Origin: an uncultured beta proteobacterium
GTDB taxonomy: Bacteria; Pseudomonadota; Gammaproteobacteria; Burkholderiales; Burkholderiaceae_C
Direction of reading: 5' to 3'
Length of the DNA stretch: 34,170 nt
NCBI GenBank assembly: GCA_903845345.1
Contig: CAIMXF010000099.1
Coordinates: forward strand, 1-34,170
Part shown: positions 32,513-34,170 of the stretch, piece by piece
How positions within the stretch are numbered: the stretch's first letter is position 1
How the letters are laid out: each line of letters starts with the position of its first letter
Notes under the pieces: generated by a model
Databases searched by the model: none
What the model was told of the DNA's origin: nothing
What the model saw: only the letters and a program-made list of their open reading frames with translations
Translations under genes and position numbers: made by a program

Positions 32513-34170
32513 ATGAATCCATTGCCCGCCCGCATCGCCTCAACCGCCTCGGTGCGCACGTCGTGCCGTCCAAACCGATCGGCGTCCGGCATGGCTTGCA
32601 CATCCTTGGCGTCCCCTCCCGCGACTTCAGCCGCTGGCGCCGGCTTCCTGGCTTGCGCGACCTTGGCGCTGGTCTTCGCGTGCGCGTCCGCGCGCGCCGG
32701 CACGGCCGAAGGCTATGACGCCGGCCGGCGCGGCGACTACGCCACCGCGTTGCGCGAATTCCAGCCGGCGGCCGAGGGGGGCGATCGCGATGCCCAGCTG
32801 GCGCTGGCCGACATGTACCTGCGGGGGTATGGCGTCACGGCCGATCCGGAGACCGCGGCGCGCTGGTTCCGCAAGGCCGCCGACCAGGGCGACCCGCGGG
32901 CGCAGACCAATCTCGGCTTCCTGTACGAGCAGGGCAAGGGCGTCGCGCGCGACTTCGAGGAAGCCGCCAAGTGGTATCGCAAGGCGGCCGACCAGGGCGA
33001 ACCCACCGCGCAGAGCAATCTGTCGTACATGTCGCTGATCGGCCGCGGCGTGCCGCAGGACGACACGCAGGCCGCCCACTGGGCCACGCTCGCCGCGCAG
33101 CAGGGCCTCGCCGTGGCGCAATACCGGCTCGGCGTGTTCTACACGAACGGCCAGGGCGTCGAGCGCGACGACGCGACCGCGCTGCGCTGGTACAAGGCCG
33201 CGGCCGACCAGGGCGACGCGCGGGCGCAGAGCGCGCTTGGCTGGGTCTACAGCGAAGGCCGCGGCGCGCCGCGCGATCCGGCGCTGGCGCTGCACTGGCT
33301 GCAGTTGTCGGCGGCGCAGGGCGATCCCACCGCCGAGCACAACCTCGGCATGTCCGAGCTCAATGGGCGCGGCGCACCGCGCGACCTCGCGTCGGCAGAA
33401 CGCTGGATACGCAAGTCCGCGGAGTCCGGCTATGCGCCCGCGCAGGTCAGCCTGGGCCTGATGTACGCCGCCGGCGACGGCGTGATCGCCGACGAGAAGC
33501 AGGCCGTCGACTGGTACCGGAAGGCCGCGGCGCAGGGCAACGCGTCGGGCCAGAACAACCTCGGCTGGATGCTGACCAACGGCCTGGGCATCGCGCGCGA
33601 CGACGCCGCCGCGCTGCGCGAGTTCCGGCTCGCCGCGCGCAAGGGCAACGCCTTCGCGATGGACAACATCGGCTGGATGGCCGAGGAAGGCCGCGGGCAG
33701 CCCGTCGACGCGAACGAGGCCCAGCGCTGGTATCGCCTCGCCGAGGCGCGCGGCAACGCGCCGGCGCGCAACCACCTCGCGCTGCTGTATGCGCGCGGCA
33801 AGGGCGTCACGCGCGACGACGTCGCGGCGGTCGGCGGCTTCCGCGCCGCGTCGGCGCAGGGCCTGGCACCGGCGCGTCACAACCTGGGCTACATGGTGGC
33901 CAACGGACTGGGTGGCGTGCCGCGCGCCGACCTGGCCGCCGGCATCGCCCTGCAGAACCTCGCGCGCGAGGCCTCGCCGCCCAGTCCCGAGGAACTGCCC
34001 ACGCTCGATCCGTCCAGGCTGACGCCCGCCGATCGCGTGCGCAGCCAGCAACTGCTCGACGCGTTCAAGGCCAGCCCCAACGTGCTGGCCGTGCTCGACT
34101 CGATCGCCGGGCCGCCCGGCATCAACTCGCCGGGATCCCCGACGAGCAGCGGCAACGCGTCGCGCAACGG
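32513..34170 (+). CDS. Sel1-repeat (tetratricopeptide-like) exported protein, incomplete at the right edge
   Basis: At least 552 aa; the gene runs off the window. A signal-like hydrophobic segment (FLACATLALVFACASARA) is followed by a chain of about a dozen 36-residue Sel1 repeats, for example AQTNLGFLYEQGKGVARDFE and AAKWYRKAADQGEPTAQSNL. Sel1 proteins are helical scaffolds for protein-protein contacts, often at the envelope. After the last repeat, a Pro/Ser-rich stretch begins near 33970. The start is uncertain: ATG 32513 (distant GAGGA) or ATG 32591, which leaves a shorter leader. Confidence 0.85.
   Translation, partial: MNPLPARIASTASVRTSCRPNRSASGMACTSLASPPATSAAGAGFLACATLALVFACASARAGTAEGYDAGRRGDYATALREFQPAAEGGDRDAQLALADMYLRGYGVTADPETAARWFRKAADQGDPRAQTNLGFLYEQGKGVARDFEEAAKWYRKAADQGEPTAQSNLSYMSLIGRGVPQDDTQAAHWATLAAQQGLAVAQYRLGVFYTNGQGVERDDATALRWYKAAADQGDARAQSALGWVYSEGRGAPRDPALALHWLQLSAAQGDPTAEHNLGMSELNGRGAPRDLASAERWIRKSAESGYAPAQVSLGLMYAAGDGVIADEKQAVDWYRKAAAQGNASGQNNLGWMLTNGLGIARDDAAALREFRLAARKGNAFAMDNIGWMAEEGRGQPVDANEAQRWYRLAEARGNAPARNHLALLYARGKGVTRDDVAAVGGFRAASAQGLAPARHNLGYMVANGLGGVPRADLAAGIALQNLAREASPPSPEELPTLDPSRLTPADRVRSQQLLDAFKASPNVLAVLDSIAGPPGINSPGSPTSSGNASRN

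Overview
The window comes from a chromosome of a GC-rich, Gram-negative proteobacterium. LPS heptose genes, outer-membrane lipoproteins, an E. coli-type LexA box and a dnaE2 gene point to the beta/gamma group. The CoA-transferase/dehydratase/LysR cluster and the split heptose genes would suit Burkholderiales. The long hexamer and heptamer tracts and a 64-residue membrane protein look, from memory, like Lysobacter-type Xanthomonadaceae. I cannot decide between them from sequence alone.

Layout. At 1-2223 a partial CaiB/BaiF CoA-transferase diverges from a FAS1/HTD2-like dehydratase, followed by a CbbR-like LysR regulator. At 2273-2774 lie a decayed LysR fragment, a strong palindromic terminator and tRNA-Thr(CGT). 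At 2926-6617 are envelope sugar genes: rfaE1 (+) faces gmhB, rfaE2 and a TPR glycosyltransferase-like gene (-). At 6710-8012 a secreted histidine-phosphatase-like protein diverges from a TMEM175-type channel.

At 8143-18762 is the centrepiece, a type IVb (R64 thin-pilus-like) operon: pilL, a second TcpQ-domain gene, pilN, pilO, pilP, pilQ, pilR, pilS, pilV. A PilT/DotB-like ATPase and a lytic transglycosylase lie on the opposite strand (20486-22366). Together they would supply secretin, inner-membrane platform, assembly ATPase, major pilin, tip pilin, a possible retraction motor and a peptidoglycan-opening enzyme. pilM, a dedicated prepilin peptidase and a shufflon recombinase are not here. 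pilO is interrupted by an in-frame TAG.

At 22507-27625 are small housekeeping and hypothetical genes: thioesterase, NIPSNAP-like, VOC, DUF3565, lipoprotein, ICMT, DUF2809 and GNAT. At 27709-31760 a LexA-box promoter drives an unusually long dnaE2 with no imuA/imuB beside it. At 32513-34170 is a Sel1-repeat protein running off the end.

Two themes stand out. First, both large gene-free gaps (18763-19274 and 31761-32512) carry a hexamer array paired with a heptamer array of the same CACRAGY family, and a third hexamer tract is inside the N-terminus of the CoA-transferase. Second, four genes (grpB-like, NIPSNAP, DUF3565, DUF2809) are each one base away from an intact reading frame, three of them at a short G or C run and the fourth in a region with such a run, and pilO has one nonsense codon. 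This suggests either indel errors in the assembly or real decay, and it affects how the pilus system should be read.
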